Origin: UBA5336 sp964506685
GTDB lineage: Bacteria > Pseudomonadota > Alphaproteobacteria > Caulobacterales > Hyphomonadaceae
Length of the DNA: 34,530 nucleotides
Reading direction: 5' to 3'
NCBI GenBank assembly: GCA_964506685.1
Contig: CAZDMQ010000037.1
Location: 1-34,530, forward strand
The notes beneath the pieces were generated by a model that did not search any database, had not been told where the DNA came from, and was given only the letters and a program-made list of their open reading frames with translations. The position numbers and the translations under genes are program-made. This document shows, in pieces, positions 8,111 through 19,022 of this stretch (its first letter is position 1; each line of letters begins with the position of its first letter).

Positions 8111-8674
8111 ATGACCCCTTCTCCACGACCGGCACGCCCCATCAGAACGGCTATGGCCGTCCGGACGATGCTGACAGCGGCCCTTTTCGGGCTCGCCGCC
8201 GGCCCCCTCGCCCTCGCCGAAGAGCCGGCGCCCGGGCCGACCGGAACCGTCATCCTCGCCGAGCAGGACGAGGCCATGATCGTGGCGATCGCCGACGCCC
8301 AGGCGAGCTTCGAGACCTTCTGGACCGCCTACCTGGCTGCATCGCCGGGCACAGGCCGGTTCGCGGTCAAGGTCGGCCTGCCGACCCGTGCCGGCGGCAC
8401 CGAGCATATCTGGGTCACCGATCTCGCCCGCACGGGCGACGCGCTGACTGGCACGCTGGGCAATGAACCGGTCGACCTGCGCGACTACAGCGCTGCCGGC
8501 GAGACGGTGAGCTTCCGCCTCATGGACGTGACCGACTGGGGCTATGCCGAGGGCAATCGCCTGCGCGGCCATTTCACGACGCGCGCGCGGATCCCGCAGA
8601 TGAATGCCATGGAGGCCGACGAGGTCCGCTCGCTGCTGCATGAGGACCCGCTGCCGAAGGAGGACACGCAATGA
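8111..8674 (+). CDS. secreted DUF2314 domain protein
   Basis: A 187-residue protein with an N-terminal basic stretch and a hydrophobic core ending LALAEEPAPG, which reads as a signal peptide cleaved near residue 36. The mature part matches DUF2314 (YegJ-like): a segment around FAVKVGLPT, GTEHIWVTDL, then GTLGNEP and VTDWGYAEGNRLRGHFTTR. The family has no known activity. The start is uncertain: ATGs at residues 15 and 20 of this frame would still leave a signal peptide, and no strong ribosome site favours one. Its stop overlaps the next start (ATGA), so it is coupled with the CDGSH protein. Its place between glyQ and glyS is unusual. Confidence 0.75.
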   Translation: MTPSPRPARPIRTAMAVRTMLTAALFGLAAGPLALAEEPAPGPTGTVILAEQDEAMIVAIADAQASFETFWTAYLAASPGTGRFAVKVGLPTRAGGTEHIWVTDLARTGDALTGTLGNEPVDLRDYSAAGETVSFRLMDVTDWGYAEGNRLRGHFTTRARIPQMNAMEADEVRSLLHEDPLPKEDTQ

Positions 8675-8925
8675 GCGAGGAAACGGGCCAACGCCCCGAA
8701 ATCGGCGGCCGCGAGCCGGTCGCGGTCGAGGTCGAGGCAGGCAAGGTCTACTGGTGGTGCACCTGTGGGCGCTCGCAGAACCAGCCCTTTTGCGACGGCT
8801 CGCACAAGCCGACCGCTTTCGTGCCGAAGGGTTGGGAAGCGCCGAAATCTGGCCGCGTCTTCTTCTGCACCTGCAAGCGCACCGCCAGATCCCCCCTCTG
8901 CGACGGCAGCCACAACGACCTCTGA
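8671..8925 (+). CDS. double CDGSH iron-sulfur domain protein
   Basis: An 84-residue protein with two mitoNEET-type 2Fe-2S binding sites. Site one is C-T-C-x8-C-D-G-S-H (CTCGRSQNQPFCDGSH) and site two CTCKRTARSPLCDGSH; each supplies three Cys and one His as ligands. The two copies lie about 30 residues apart, as in the small bacterial two-motif CDGSH proteins. Bacterial members are thought to handle electrons or clusters; the physiological partner is not known. There is no signal peptide, so it should be cytosolic, unlike the secreted protein it is coupled to by an ATGA overlap. Confidence 0.9.
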   Translation: MSEETGQRPEIGGREPVAVEVEAGKVYWWCTCGRSQNQPFCDGSHKPTAFVPKGWEAPKSGRVFFCTCKRTARSPLCDGSHNDL

Positions 8926-9010
8926 TCGGCCGACGGGCAGGTGATCTTGACGCCCGTCACAAACCGCCTATCCCCGCGGGACCCTTCCTGATGCCCTGAC
9001 GGCTGATCCC

Positions 9011-11329
9011 ATGCCCCAGTTTCTCCTCGAACTCTTCTCCGAAGAAATCCCCGCGCGCATGCAGGCGAAGGCCGAGGCGGACCTGCTGGCGGCGGTGACC
9101 GCGCGGCTGGCCGAGGCGGGACTGGCCCATGGCGAGGCCTTTGCCTGGTCGGGCCCGCGCCGGCTGGGCGTCTGCGTTGAGGATGTTGCCGCCCGCTCGC
9201 AGGATGTGCGCGAGGAGCGCAAGGGGCCCAAGGTCGGCGCGCCGGAGAAGGCCATTGCGGGTTTCCTGCGCGGGGCGGGGCTCGCCAGTCTCGACGAGGC
9301 CGAAATCCGCTCCGACCCGAAGAAGGGCGATGTCTATGTCGCGGTGATCGAGACCCCGGGCCGGCCGGCCGAGGCGATCATTGCCGGGATCGTGCCGGCG
9401 GTCATCGCCGGCTTCCACTGGCCGAAATCCATGCGCTGGGGACCAAACGCGGCCAGCGGCGGCACGCTGCGCTGGGTCCGCCCGTTGCAGCGCATCCTGT
9501 GCGTCTTCGGTGGCCAGGTGGTGCCGCTGGCGGTCGATGGGCTCGAGGCCGGCAACCAGACCGAGGGCCACCGCGTGCATGGCCGCGGCCCCTTCACCAT
9601 CACCGGCTGGAGCGACTACCAGGCGCAGCTAGAAACCGACGGCCATGTCCGGCTCAGGCGCGCCGATCGCAAGGCGCAGATCGCCAGGGATGCGACGAGG
9701 CTCTGCCGGCGGCGGGGGCTCGAACTGGTCCCCGATGAGGGCCTTCTGGAGGAGGTGGCCGGGCTCGCTGAATGGCCCGTGGTGATCCTTGGCGACATGG
9801 ACCCCGGCTTCCTCACCCTGCCGCCCGAAGTCATCCGGCTGTCCATGCGTACTCACCAGAAATACTTCGCCGTGCGCGACCCGGCGACCGGCGACCTCGC
9901 CCCGCATTTCGTTGTCGTTGCGAACATCCGGGCGAAGGACCGGGGCCGGACCATCGCGGCGGGCAATGCCAGGGTACTGTCGGCCCGGCTCGGGGATGCC
10001 CGCTTCTTCTGGCAGAACGATATCGAGACCGGCCTTGAGGCGATGGCGCCGAAGCTGGATGCCATCACCTTCAAGGAAGAACTCGGCACGCTGGCCAACA
10101 AGGTGGAGCGGGTCGCCGCGCTGGCCCGCGAACTGGCCCCGAAAGTCGGCGCCGATCCGGACCTTGCCGAGCGTGCGGCGAGGCTGTGCAAGGCCGATCT
10201 CGTCTCGGAAATGGTGCAGGAGTTTCCCGAACTGCAGGGCATTATGGGCAGCTATTACGCCCTGGAGGCGGGCGAGGATCCCGCTGTCGCCAACGCCATA
10301 GCAGACCATTACAGGCCGCAGGGCCCCTCCGACGCGGTGCCCACCGCGCCGGTCAGCATCGCCGTGGCGCTGGCCGACAAGCTCGACACGCTGGTGGGCT
10401 TCTGGGCGATTGATGAGAAACCAACAGGAAGCAAGGACCCGTTCGCGCTTCGGCGCGCAGCGCTGGGCGTAGTGCGGATCATCTTGGAGAATGATCTTCG
10501 TATCACTCTGATGCGACCATGGCTAATTGGCCACTCCGTTTCTGTAGCAATTAATACCAAGCTCGGACCTAAGATCGACGTTCCAGCAGAACTTTGGGAG
10601 CGAATTAACGCGGAAGAAAATGAAGGTAGAAGCTTAGATGACCTTATTGCTGAGCAAGATGAACACACGGCTGAGCGAAAGGTTGGTTATTATGAAGCCA
10701 CTGCGGGGAAAATGTCGGACCTCCTCGCCTTCTTCGCCGACCGCCTGAAACAGGTCCTCCGAGACGAGGGCAAGCGGCATGACCTGATCGACGCCGTCTT
10801 CTCGATGGCGCCCCCGCCGTCAGGCGGCAAGGGCGACCGCCCGCCGGCCGGTCAGGCCGCCCCCGCGGAGGCGTCGGCGCAGCCGACTGCCGTGAGCGCA
10901 AGCAAGGATGACCTCGTCCTCATCGTCAAACGCGTCGAGGCCCTCACCGATTTCCTCGCCACCGAGGACGGGGCGACCCTGCTCGCCGGCTACAGGCGCG
11001 CCGCCAATATCCTCCGCGCCGAGGAGAAGAAGGACGCCACCACCTATGACGGCGCGCCATCGCTCGCCCTCATGCACGCGCCCGAGGAGCGCGCCCTGAA
11101 GGCCGAGCTCGAAAACGTCCGCCCGCATGTCGACGCCGCCCTCGCGCGCGAGGATTTCGCGGCCGCCATGCGCGAACTCGCCCGGCTTCGCGCGCCCGTG
11201 GACGCGTTCTTCGAGGCCGTGATGGTCAATGCCGAGGATGCTGCCGTGCGGCAAAACCGGCTGGAACTGCTTGCCAGCATCCGCAGCGCCTTGCACACCG
11301 TTGCAGACTTCTCAATGATCGAAGGCTAG
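9011..11329 (+). CDS. glyS: glycine--tRNA ligase beta subunit with two insertions
   Basis: The 772-residue beta subunit of glycyl-tRNA synthetase, which binds tRNA. Canonical landmarks are LLLE-like FLLELFSEEIPARMQ at the start, FHWPKSMRWG, MRTHQKYFAVRD, NARVLSARLGDARFFW, GIMGSYYA, and DPFALRRAALGV followed by the anticodon-binding DALR-like C-terminus ending VMVNAEDAAVRQNRLELL. Family members are usually about 690-700 residues, so this protein has some 75 extra. The excess falls in two places: residues about 490-563, where the DNA drops to about 45% GC (10481-10700), and a Pro/Ala/Gly-rich run at residues about 598-633 (10803-10908). Reading frame is intact across both. The start has only a weak ribosome site, but the N-terminus matches the family exactly. 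Confidence 0.95.
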   Translation: MPQFLLELFSEEIPARMQAKAEADLLAAVTARLAEAGLAHGEAFAWSGPRRLGVCVEDVAARSQDVREERKGPKVGAPEKAIAGFLRGAGLASLDEAEIRSDPKKGDVYVAVIETPGRPAEAIIAGIVPAVIAGFHWPKSMRWGPNAASGGTLRWVRPLQRILCVFGGQVVPLAVDGLEAGNQTEGHRVHGRGPFTITGWSDYQAQLETDGHVRLRRADRKAQIARDATRLCRRRGLELVPDEGLLEEVAGLAEWPVVILGDMDPGFLTLPPEVIRLSMRTHQKYFAVRDPATGDLAPHFVVVANIRAKDRGRTIAAGNARVLSARLGDARFFWQNDIETGLEAMAPKLDAITFKEELGTLANKVERVAALARELAPKVGADPDLAERAARLCKADLVSEMVQEFPELQGIMGSYYALEAGEDPAVANAIADHYRPQGPSDAVPTAPVSIAVALADKLDTLVGFWAIDEKPTGSKDPFALRRAALGVVRIILENDLRITLMRPWLIGHSVSVAINTKLGPKIDVPAELWERINAEENEGRSLDDLIAEQDEHTAERKVGYYEATAGKMSDLLAFFADRLKQVLRDEGKRHDLIDAVFSMAPPPSGGKGDRPPAGQAAPAEASAQPTAVSASKDDLVLIVKRVEALTDFLATEDGATLLAGYRRAANILRAEEKKDATTYDGAPSLALMHAPEERALKAELENVRPHVDAALAREDFAAAMRELARLRAPVDAFFEAVMVNAEDAAVRQNRLELLASIRSALHTVADFSMIEG
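10481..10700 (+). other. low-GC patch inside glyS
   Basis: By hand count 99 of 220 bases are G or C (45%), against visibly about 65-70% on each side. Codon choice changes with it (for example ATT, CTT, AGA, GAA and TTA codons, rare elsewhere in the window). The patch is in frame and falls where GlyS of relatives has a short linker. It suggests an acquired or relic segment rather than ordinary drift. Confidence 0.7.
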
Positions 11330-11349
11330 ACCGCCAGGGAGCGTACGAC

Positions 11350-14195
<2,846 letters not shown>

Positions 14196-14568
14196 CCGGT
14201 TGGCAGCCGCCGGGCCGAAGGACTCCGCCCGAAGGACAAGCCCCTTGGGGGGCACTGTGCACGGTCCGTCCGGCAATGTGGCGGGCGGGGTAAAGCCGGC
14301 GGAGCATGTCACGCCTGGGTAGAAAGCCCTTTATCAATCATCCTGGCCTTGCACGATAAGCAGGGCAGACCGGGAGGTCCGTGCCGGCCGGTGCGGGCAT
14401 CCGGGTCCTGGCGTCCCGCCGCACGGGAGTCCGCCTGGCAGACTTCTTGCGTGGCAGGGGCTGGAAACGCCCCTGGGGGGGTTCGGGAGCTTGCTGTGGA
14501 AGGGTAAGGCGCGCGGCGCGAATAAGACGGAACAAACGGCGCCGGGCCTGATTTGGTGGGTAGAATCA
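14196..14568. other. intergenic region between ppdK and the SleB-type hydrolase
   Basis: About 370 bp without a convincing gene. It holds a short hairpin (GCCCC/GGGGC near 14240-14252) with no T-run, several inverted GC-rich stretches, and a sigma-54-like element at 14435-14450. In-frame codons of the hydrolase extend back to a TTG at 14491, but I do not consider that the start. Confidence 0.5.
14435..14450 (+). promoter_or_regulatory. possible sigma-54 (-24/-12) promoter
   Basis: CTGGCA at 14435-14440 and TTGC at 14447-14450 put the invariant GG and GC exactly 10 bases apart, as in RpoN promoters. It would start transcription near 14462, about 105 bp before the hydrolase ATG. A match of this size can occur by chance. 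Confidence 0.3.
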
Positions 14569-15654
14569 ATGTTAACAGGTCAGAAGTATTATCCGCGTAT
14601 CCAACAAGACTGTCCGCCAGAACGACGCGGACTGCGATATTGGTGGGCAACATTGACCAACCGTTCCAGACACGTGATCTACGCGCGCACGGCCATGGGC
14701 GCGGCCTGTGCGTCTGCGCTGTTCGTGACCTTGCCGGCCCTCGAGGCGGCCCATGAGACCCAGCGTGCGGAAGCCAGCCTTCGCACCGAGGTGACGGCGT
14801 TTGCCCGCTACCAGGATGGCGGCGCGGCAGCCCGCGCCATGCCCGACGCTTCGGACATCCTGCAGCATCCCTGGCTGGTGCGCATGGAGGGAAACCTCGA
14901 AAACCGTGCCATGGCCCCCCTGACCCGGGTGTCGGCCCATGATCGTGACATGCTGGCGCTGGCGACCATGGCCCGGTTCGGGAGCCGGAACATGGACCGC
15001 GCCGAGACCCTCGCAACGGAGGCCCAGTGCCTCGCCGAAGCGGTCTATTACGAAGCCCGCAGCGAATCGCTCGCCGGCCAGCTCGCCGTGGCCGAAGTCG
15101 TCGCCAACCGCGTTGCCGACCATCGCTACCCCAATTCGATCTGCGATGTGGTCTACCAGGGCGCAACCCGGACCACGGGCTGCCAGTTCACGTTCACCTG
15201 CGACGGCTCGCTGAAGACCAGGCCGCAGGGGACGCGCTGGGAAACGGCGAAAGCTGTTGCGGCCCAGGTCATGATGGGTGCGAATGAGCCGCGCACAGCC
15301 GAAGCCACCCACTATCACGCCACCTATGTCGACCCGGTCTGGAATTCCGGCCTGGTCGAGACCCGGAAGATCGATACCCACATCTTCTATCGCTTCCCGC
15401 GCGGCAGCGAATGGGCCGACGCCCGCGAACGGCTGAACCGCCGGCTCGCTTCGCGGGACCGCGGCGGCATCCAGACCGTCTCCGCCCCGGCTCCGGCCGT
15501 GGCCCCGTCGCAAGCGGTTTCTGCCTATGCCAGCGCCCAGGTCATCAAGGCGGCCGGCTCGCCCAGCCCCGCCGTCACGGTCGCTGCGCCGGCCTCCACG
15601 GCCGATCTAAACGCCATCAGCCTGCAGACCGTGTCCTCGCCTGCAGCCCCCTGA
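14569..15654 (+). CDS. SleB-type cell wall hydrolase, membrane-anchored or exported
   Basis: A 361-residue protein with a Hydrolase_2 (SleB) domain at about residues 150-270: CLAEAVYYEARSESLAGQLA, then VANRV, YPNSICDVVYQG and CQFTFTCDG, with a later THYHATYVDPVW. The Glu of AEAVYYEAR is the expected catalytic acid. Enzymes of this group cleave peptidoglycan glycan strands; in Gram-negative bacteria they act in cell wall remodelling rather than spore germination. A hydrophobic stretch at about residues 43-60 follows a basic segment and acts as signal or anchor. The C-terminal tail of some 60 residues is Ala/Pro/Val-rich and unstructured. I chose the ATG at 14569, preceded by GGTGGG, over the TTG at 14491. 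Confidence 0.82.
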   Translation: MLTGQKYYPRIQQDCPPERRGLRYWWATLTNRSRHVIYARTAMGAACASALFVTLPALEAAHETQRAEASLRTEVTAFARYQDGGAAARAMPDASDILQHPWLVRMEGNLENRAMAPLTRVSAHDRDMLALATMARFGSRNMDRAETLATEAQCLAEAVYYEARSESLAGQLAVAEVVANRVADHRYPNSICDVVYQGATRTTGCQFTFTCDGSLKTRPQGTRWETAKAVAAQVMMGANEPRTAEATHYHATYVDPVWNSGLVETRKIDTHIFYRFPRGSEWADARERLNRRLASRDRGGIQTVSAPAPAVAPSQAVSAYASAQVIKAAGSPSPAVTVAAPASTADLNAISLQTVSSPAAP

Positions 15655-15661
15655 GCAGCGC

Positions 15662-15695
15662 GACGCGGGCGCGCGGGCGCCCGGCCCCCCGCGTC
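15662..15695. terminator. hairpin between convergent genes
   Basis: GACGCGGG (15662-15669) pairs with CCCGCGTC (15688-15695), with an inner GGGCGCCC palindrome. It lies between the hydrolase stop and the end of the convergent SDR gene, so it could end transcripts from both sides. No T-run. Confidence 0.35.
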
Positions 15696-16527
15696 AGTCC
15701 TCGCGTTCGGGGAGCCCGCTGGCCAGTTGCCGGCGCAGGCGCTTGGGGAAGAAGCGCGCTGCGAAGGCCGCCTGGTCGGCCCGCTTGCCGACCCGGTAAT
15801 GCACCTCGTCACCATGCGCGGCCGCCCAGGCCTGTTCGGCGGCCAGCGAGACGGGGTACACATCGGCCCCGCTGTTCTTCAGCTCCTGCGCCATGTCCTC
15901 ATTGCCCTGTCCGGTCGTGCCGGAATTGAGGATCGGCGTCTCCACGAACCACGGCATCAGCGTCGTCGCCCGGATGCCGAGGGGAGAAAGTTCCACATCC
16001 AGCGCCTCAGTCAGACCGCGCACGGCGAACTTCGTCGCCGAATAGACCGCGATGCGCGGCGAGCCGACAATCCCGGCCACCGACGCAGTATTGACGATCC
16101 GCGCGTCCGGGGTCGCCCTGAGCGCGTCGAGGCAGGCATAGACGCCGTTGATCACGCCTTTCACGTTGACATCGATCATCCGGTCGGCCTCGTCCTGGGG
16201 GACCTCGTCGAACCAGCCGAACCGGGCAATGCCCGCATTGTTGAACAGCACGTCCATCCGCCCGCCCGTGGCGTGGAGGAACTTCGACACCGCCGCCGCC
16301 CACGCCTCACGGTTGGTGACATCCAGCCGGCCCCAGTCGCAATTTCCATGGCCGATCTCGTCGGCGACGCTCTCCAGCCCGGCCGCATTGATATCGTAAA
16401 GGCCGGTGAACCAGCCGCGCTCGGCGAAGTAGCGGGCGGTCTCAGCGCCGATACCGGAAGCGGCCCCCGTGATGAAGATGGTCTTCCGTTCGCCCGATGT
16501 CGCGCCCGGTCCGGTGCCTGTCGCCAT
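15694..16527 (-). CDS. classical short-chain dehydrogenase/reductase
   Basis: A 277-residue NAD(P)-dependent oxidoreductase. The cofactor motif TGAASGIG is at residues 20-27, NNAG at 96-99, the catalytic Ser at 149 and YSATK with Tyr162 and Lys166. The LYDIN at the end of beta-2 (Asp45) suggests a preference for NAD(H) over NADP(H), an inference from the usual acidic-residue rule. The substrate is not predictable. It is the last gene of the minus-strand nad block, 43 bp after nadC, and may be co-transcribed, though no functional tie to NAD synthesis is evident. Confidence 0.88.
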   Translation of the reverse strand: MATGTGPGATSGERKTIFITGAASGIGAETARYFAERGWFTGLYDINAAGLESVADEIGHGNCDWGRLDVTNREAWAAAVSKFLHATGGRMDVLFNNAGIARFGWFDEVPQDEADRMIDVNVKGVINGVYACLDALRATPDARIVNTASVAGIVGSPRIAVYSATKFAVRGLTEALDVELSPLGIRATTLMPWFVETPILNSGTTGQGNEDMAQELKNSGADVYPVSLAAEQAWAAAHGDEVHYRVGKRADQAAFAARFFPKRLRRQLASGLPERED

Positions 16528-16570
16528 TGCGGCCTCCCTGCTGCCCGACGGATGTCGGTCTCAGCCACGT

Positions 16571-17437
16571 TCAGGCGACATCGAGTCCCACGTCAAGATT
16601 GGGGGCCGAATGGGTCAGCGCGCCGACCGAGATATAATCCACCCCCGTCGCCGCAATCGCCCCGACCGTCTCGAGCGTGACCCCGCCCGAGGCCTCCGCT
16701 GCGCAGCGCCCGTCGATCCGCTTGACGGCTTCGGCCAGCGTCTCCGGCTGCATGTTGTCGAGCAGGATCGCGTGCGGGCAGTGGGGCGAGGCGAGGGCTC
16801 TCGCAAGCTGGTCCAGCGTATCGACCTCCAGCTCGATCATCCGGAGGTGGCCGGCATGGGCCGCCGCGCGGGCGAGTGCGGTCTCGACGCTGCCCCCGCA
16901 CGCGGCGATGTGATTGTCCTTGATCAGGATCGCATCATCGAGGCCATAGCGGTGGCTGGTGCCGCCGCCGCAGCGCACGGCGCGTTTCTCTAGCGCCCGG
17001 TGGCCCGGCGTTGTCTTGCGCGTGCAGACGATCCTGGCATTGCTGCCGGCCACCGCCTCGACATACCGCGCCGTCAGCGAGGCGACGCCCGATAGCCGGC
17101 CAATGAAGTTCAGAACGGTCCGCTCAGCGGTCAGGATCGAGCGCGCCGGCCCGTCCAGCCGGGCGATCACCGCACCGGGCGCCAGCGGGTCGCCATCGCG
17201 CAGGTGCACGGCGACCTGCACCGAGGGATCGATCAGGTGCAGCGCATGCAGGCCGGCATCGAGCCCGGCCAGCCGGCCCATCTCCCGCGCTGCGATCACC
17301 GCTTCCATCTGCGTGCCGAGGGCAATCGTGGCATCGCTGGTAAGGTCGCCGGCGCGACCAAGATCCTCGGCCAGGGCGAGCCGCACGATCGGGTCGAGGA
17401 TGAGGGCAGGCAGGGGCGGCGGCAGGTGGTCGGTCAT
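16571..17437 (-). CDS. nadC: nicotinate-nucleotide diphosphorylase (carboxylating), quinolinate phosphoribosyltransferase
   Basis: The 288-residue enzyme that joins quinolinate and PRPP to nicotinate mononucleotide with loss of CO2, third step of de novo NAD synthesis. Visible motifs are the N-terminal EDLGRAGDLTSDA, ERTVLNFIGRLSGVAS, CTRKTTPGHRALEK, GGGTSHRYGLDDAILIKDNH, ELEVDTLDQ, ILLDN and ASGGVTLE. These include the Lys and Arg residues that bind the substrates. Length is normal. It starts 13 bp after nadB ends and so shares its transcript. Confidence 0.96.
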   Translation of the reverse strand: MTDHLPPPLPALILDPIVRLALAEDLGRAGDLTSDATIALGTQMEAVIAAREMGRLAGLDAGLHALHLIDPSVQVAVHLRDGDPLAPGAVIARLDGPARSILTAERTVLNFIGRLSGVASLTARYVEAVAGSNARIVCTRKTTPGHRALEKRAVRCGGGTSHRYGLDDAILIKDNHIAACGGSVETALARAAAHAGHLRMIELEVDTLDQLARALASPHCPHAILLDNMQPETLAEAVKRIDGRCAAEASGGVTLETVGAIAATGVDYISVGALTHSAPNLDVGLDVA

Positions 17438-17450
17438 CCGGAGCGGTCCT

Positions 17451-19022
17451 TCAGTTGGTGTCGGCGGGCGGGCGGTTATCAGCGCCGCGGTCCGGCCGGG
17501 CGATGGTGCGGGCGTGCAGCGCCCGCTCCGGCGCGTCCGGTGTGTCCGGGTGATCGGCCCGGAAATGCGCGCCGCAGCTATGGTTGCGCGCCCGGGCCGG
17601 GCCTGCGATCAGCCGCGCGGCCACCAGCGCATTCGCCGGGCCATGGCGGGCCTCGGCCGTCCCGATCCATTCCAGCAGGCCAGTCAGTCCGTCACCGGTG
17701 CGCACCACCCCGCATTCCTCCTGCATCTGCGCCCTGAGCTGCTGCAGCTCAGCCGCCGGCAGCTGCGGCGGTCCCTCGCCCCGGCTGGGTCCGGCGTCGC
17801 CGACCACGTCATCGACGAGGCGCCGCGCAATCCGCTCAGCAAACACCACCGCTTCGAGCAGTGAGTTCGAGGCCAGCCGATTGGCCCCGTGCGCGCCCGT
17901 CGAGGCGCATTCGCCGCAGACCGACAGGCCATCGAGGCTCGCCCGTCCCCAGAGATCGGAAACGATGCCGCCCATGTGATAATGCGCCGCCGGGGCGACC
18001 GGAATCGGCGTCTCGCGGGGGTCGATCCCGGCCGACTGGCAGGCGGCGAACACGGTGGGGAAATGTTCGGGAAACTGCGCCCCCACCGCGTCGCGGGCAT
18101 CGAGGAAAGCGCCCCGGCCGGCGCGCCGTTCGGACTGGATGGCACGGGCGACCTCATCGCGCGGGGCAAGGTCGCCGCTGGCATGGTAGCCGGCCATGAA
18201 GGGTGTGCCGTCGGTGTTGACGAGCCGTGCCCCTTCGCCGCGCAGGGCCTCGGTCGCCAGCGGTGCCGGATCGACCCCCACATCCAGGGCGGTGGGATGG
18301 AACTGCACGAATTCGGTGTCGGCCACCAGCGCGCCGGCCCGCCAGGCCATGGCAAGGGCATCGCCGCGCGCGGTCACGGGATTGGTCGTTACCCGGAACA
18401 GCCCGCCCGTGCCGCCGGTGCACAAGACCGTTTCACGGGCAAGCATCGCCACCTTACCGGAATCCGGGGTGTCGCCGAGAATTCCGGCAATCCGGCCCTG
18501 CGCATCCTGCATCAGCGACAGCGCCCGCAGCCCTTCGACGCGCCGGATATGGCCGGCAGCCTGCACCGCCCCGGTCAGCGCATCCATGATCGCCTTACCG
18601 GCCAGGTCGCCGGCCACGCGCGCCACCCGGGGCTGCGAGTGGGCGGCTTCCAGCGACAGCATCAGCGCGCCTTCCGGCGTCCGGTCGAACGGCACGCCGA
18701 GGCGCAGCAGGTCCTCCACCCGCGCCGGGCCGTCCTCGGCGATCAGTTGCGCCACGACCGGATCGACCAGTCCAGCCCCGGCGGCCACCGTGTCGCGCGC
18801 ATGCGCCTCGGGGGAATCCCCGGGCGAGAGGGCAGCCGCGATCCCGCCCTGCGCCCAGGCCGAGGCCGAGGCCTGTCCCAAAGGCGCCGGCGTGATCACC
18901 GTGACCGGTCGCGGTGCCAGCTTCAGCGCCATGAACAGGCCCGCCAGACCGGCCCCGACAATCAGGATATCGGTTTCCGGCGGGCCCTCGCCACGCAAGA
19001 TGTCCATTTCGGGTGCGGTCAT
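17451..19022 (-). CDS. nadB: L-aspartate oxidase
   Basis: The 523-residue flavoprotein that oxidises L-aspartate to iminoaspartate for quinolinate synthesis. It opens with an FAD-binding DILIVGAGLAGLFMALKL, followed by SASAWAQGGIAAAL, HSQPRVARV, TEFVQFHPTALD, EALRGEGARLVN, HYHMGGI and GANRLASNSLLEAVVFAERIA, all characteristic of the NadB/SdhA superfamily in its NadB form. The helical C-terminal domain is somewhat divergent and Ala-rich. The ATG shares one base with the stop codon of the secreted paralogue upstream (TGATG), so NadB translation is probably coupled to it. Confidence 0.96.
   Translation of the reverse strand: MTAPEMDILRGEGPPETDILIVGAGLAGLFMALKLAPRPVTVITPAPLGQASASAWAQGGIAAALSPGDSPEAHARDTVAAGAGLVDPVVAQLIAEDGPARVEDLLRLGVPFDRTPEGALMLSLEAAHSQPRVARVAGDLAGKAIMDALTGAVQAAGHIRRVEGLRALSLMQDAQGRIAGILGDTPDSGKVAMLARETVLCTGGTGGLFRVTTNPVTARGDALAMAWRAGALVADTEFVQFHPTALDVGVDPAPLATEALRGEGARLVNTDGTPFMAGYHASGDLAPRDEVARAIQSERRAGRGAFLDARDAVGAQFPEHFPTVFAACQSAGIDPRETPIPVAPAAHYHMGGIVSDLWGRASLDGLSVCGECASTGAHGANRLASNSLLEAVVFAERIARRLVDDVVGDAGPSRGEGPPQLPAAELQQLRAQMQEECGVVRTGDGLTGLLEWIGTAEARHGPANALVAARLIAGPARARNHSCGAHFRADHPDTPDAPERALHARTIARPDRGADNRPPADTN

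Noticed and set aside
14239..14252. Hairpin after ppdK as a terminator
   Set aside because: Stem of only five pairs and no T-run; too weak to list as a terminator.
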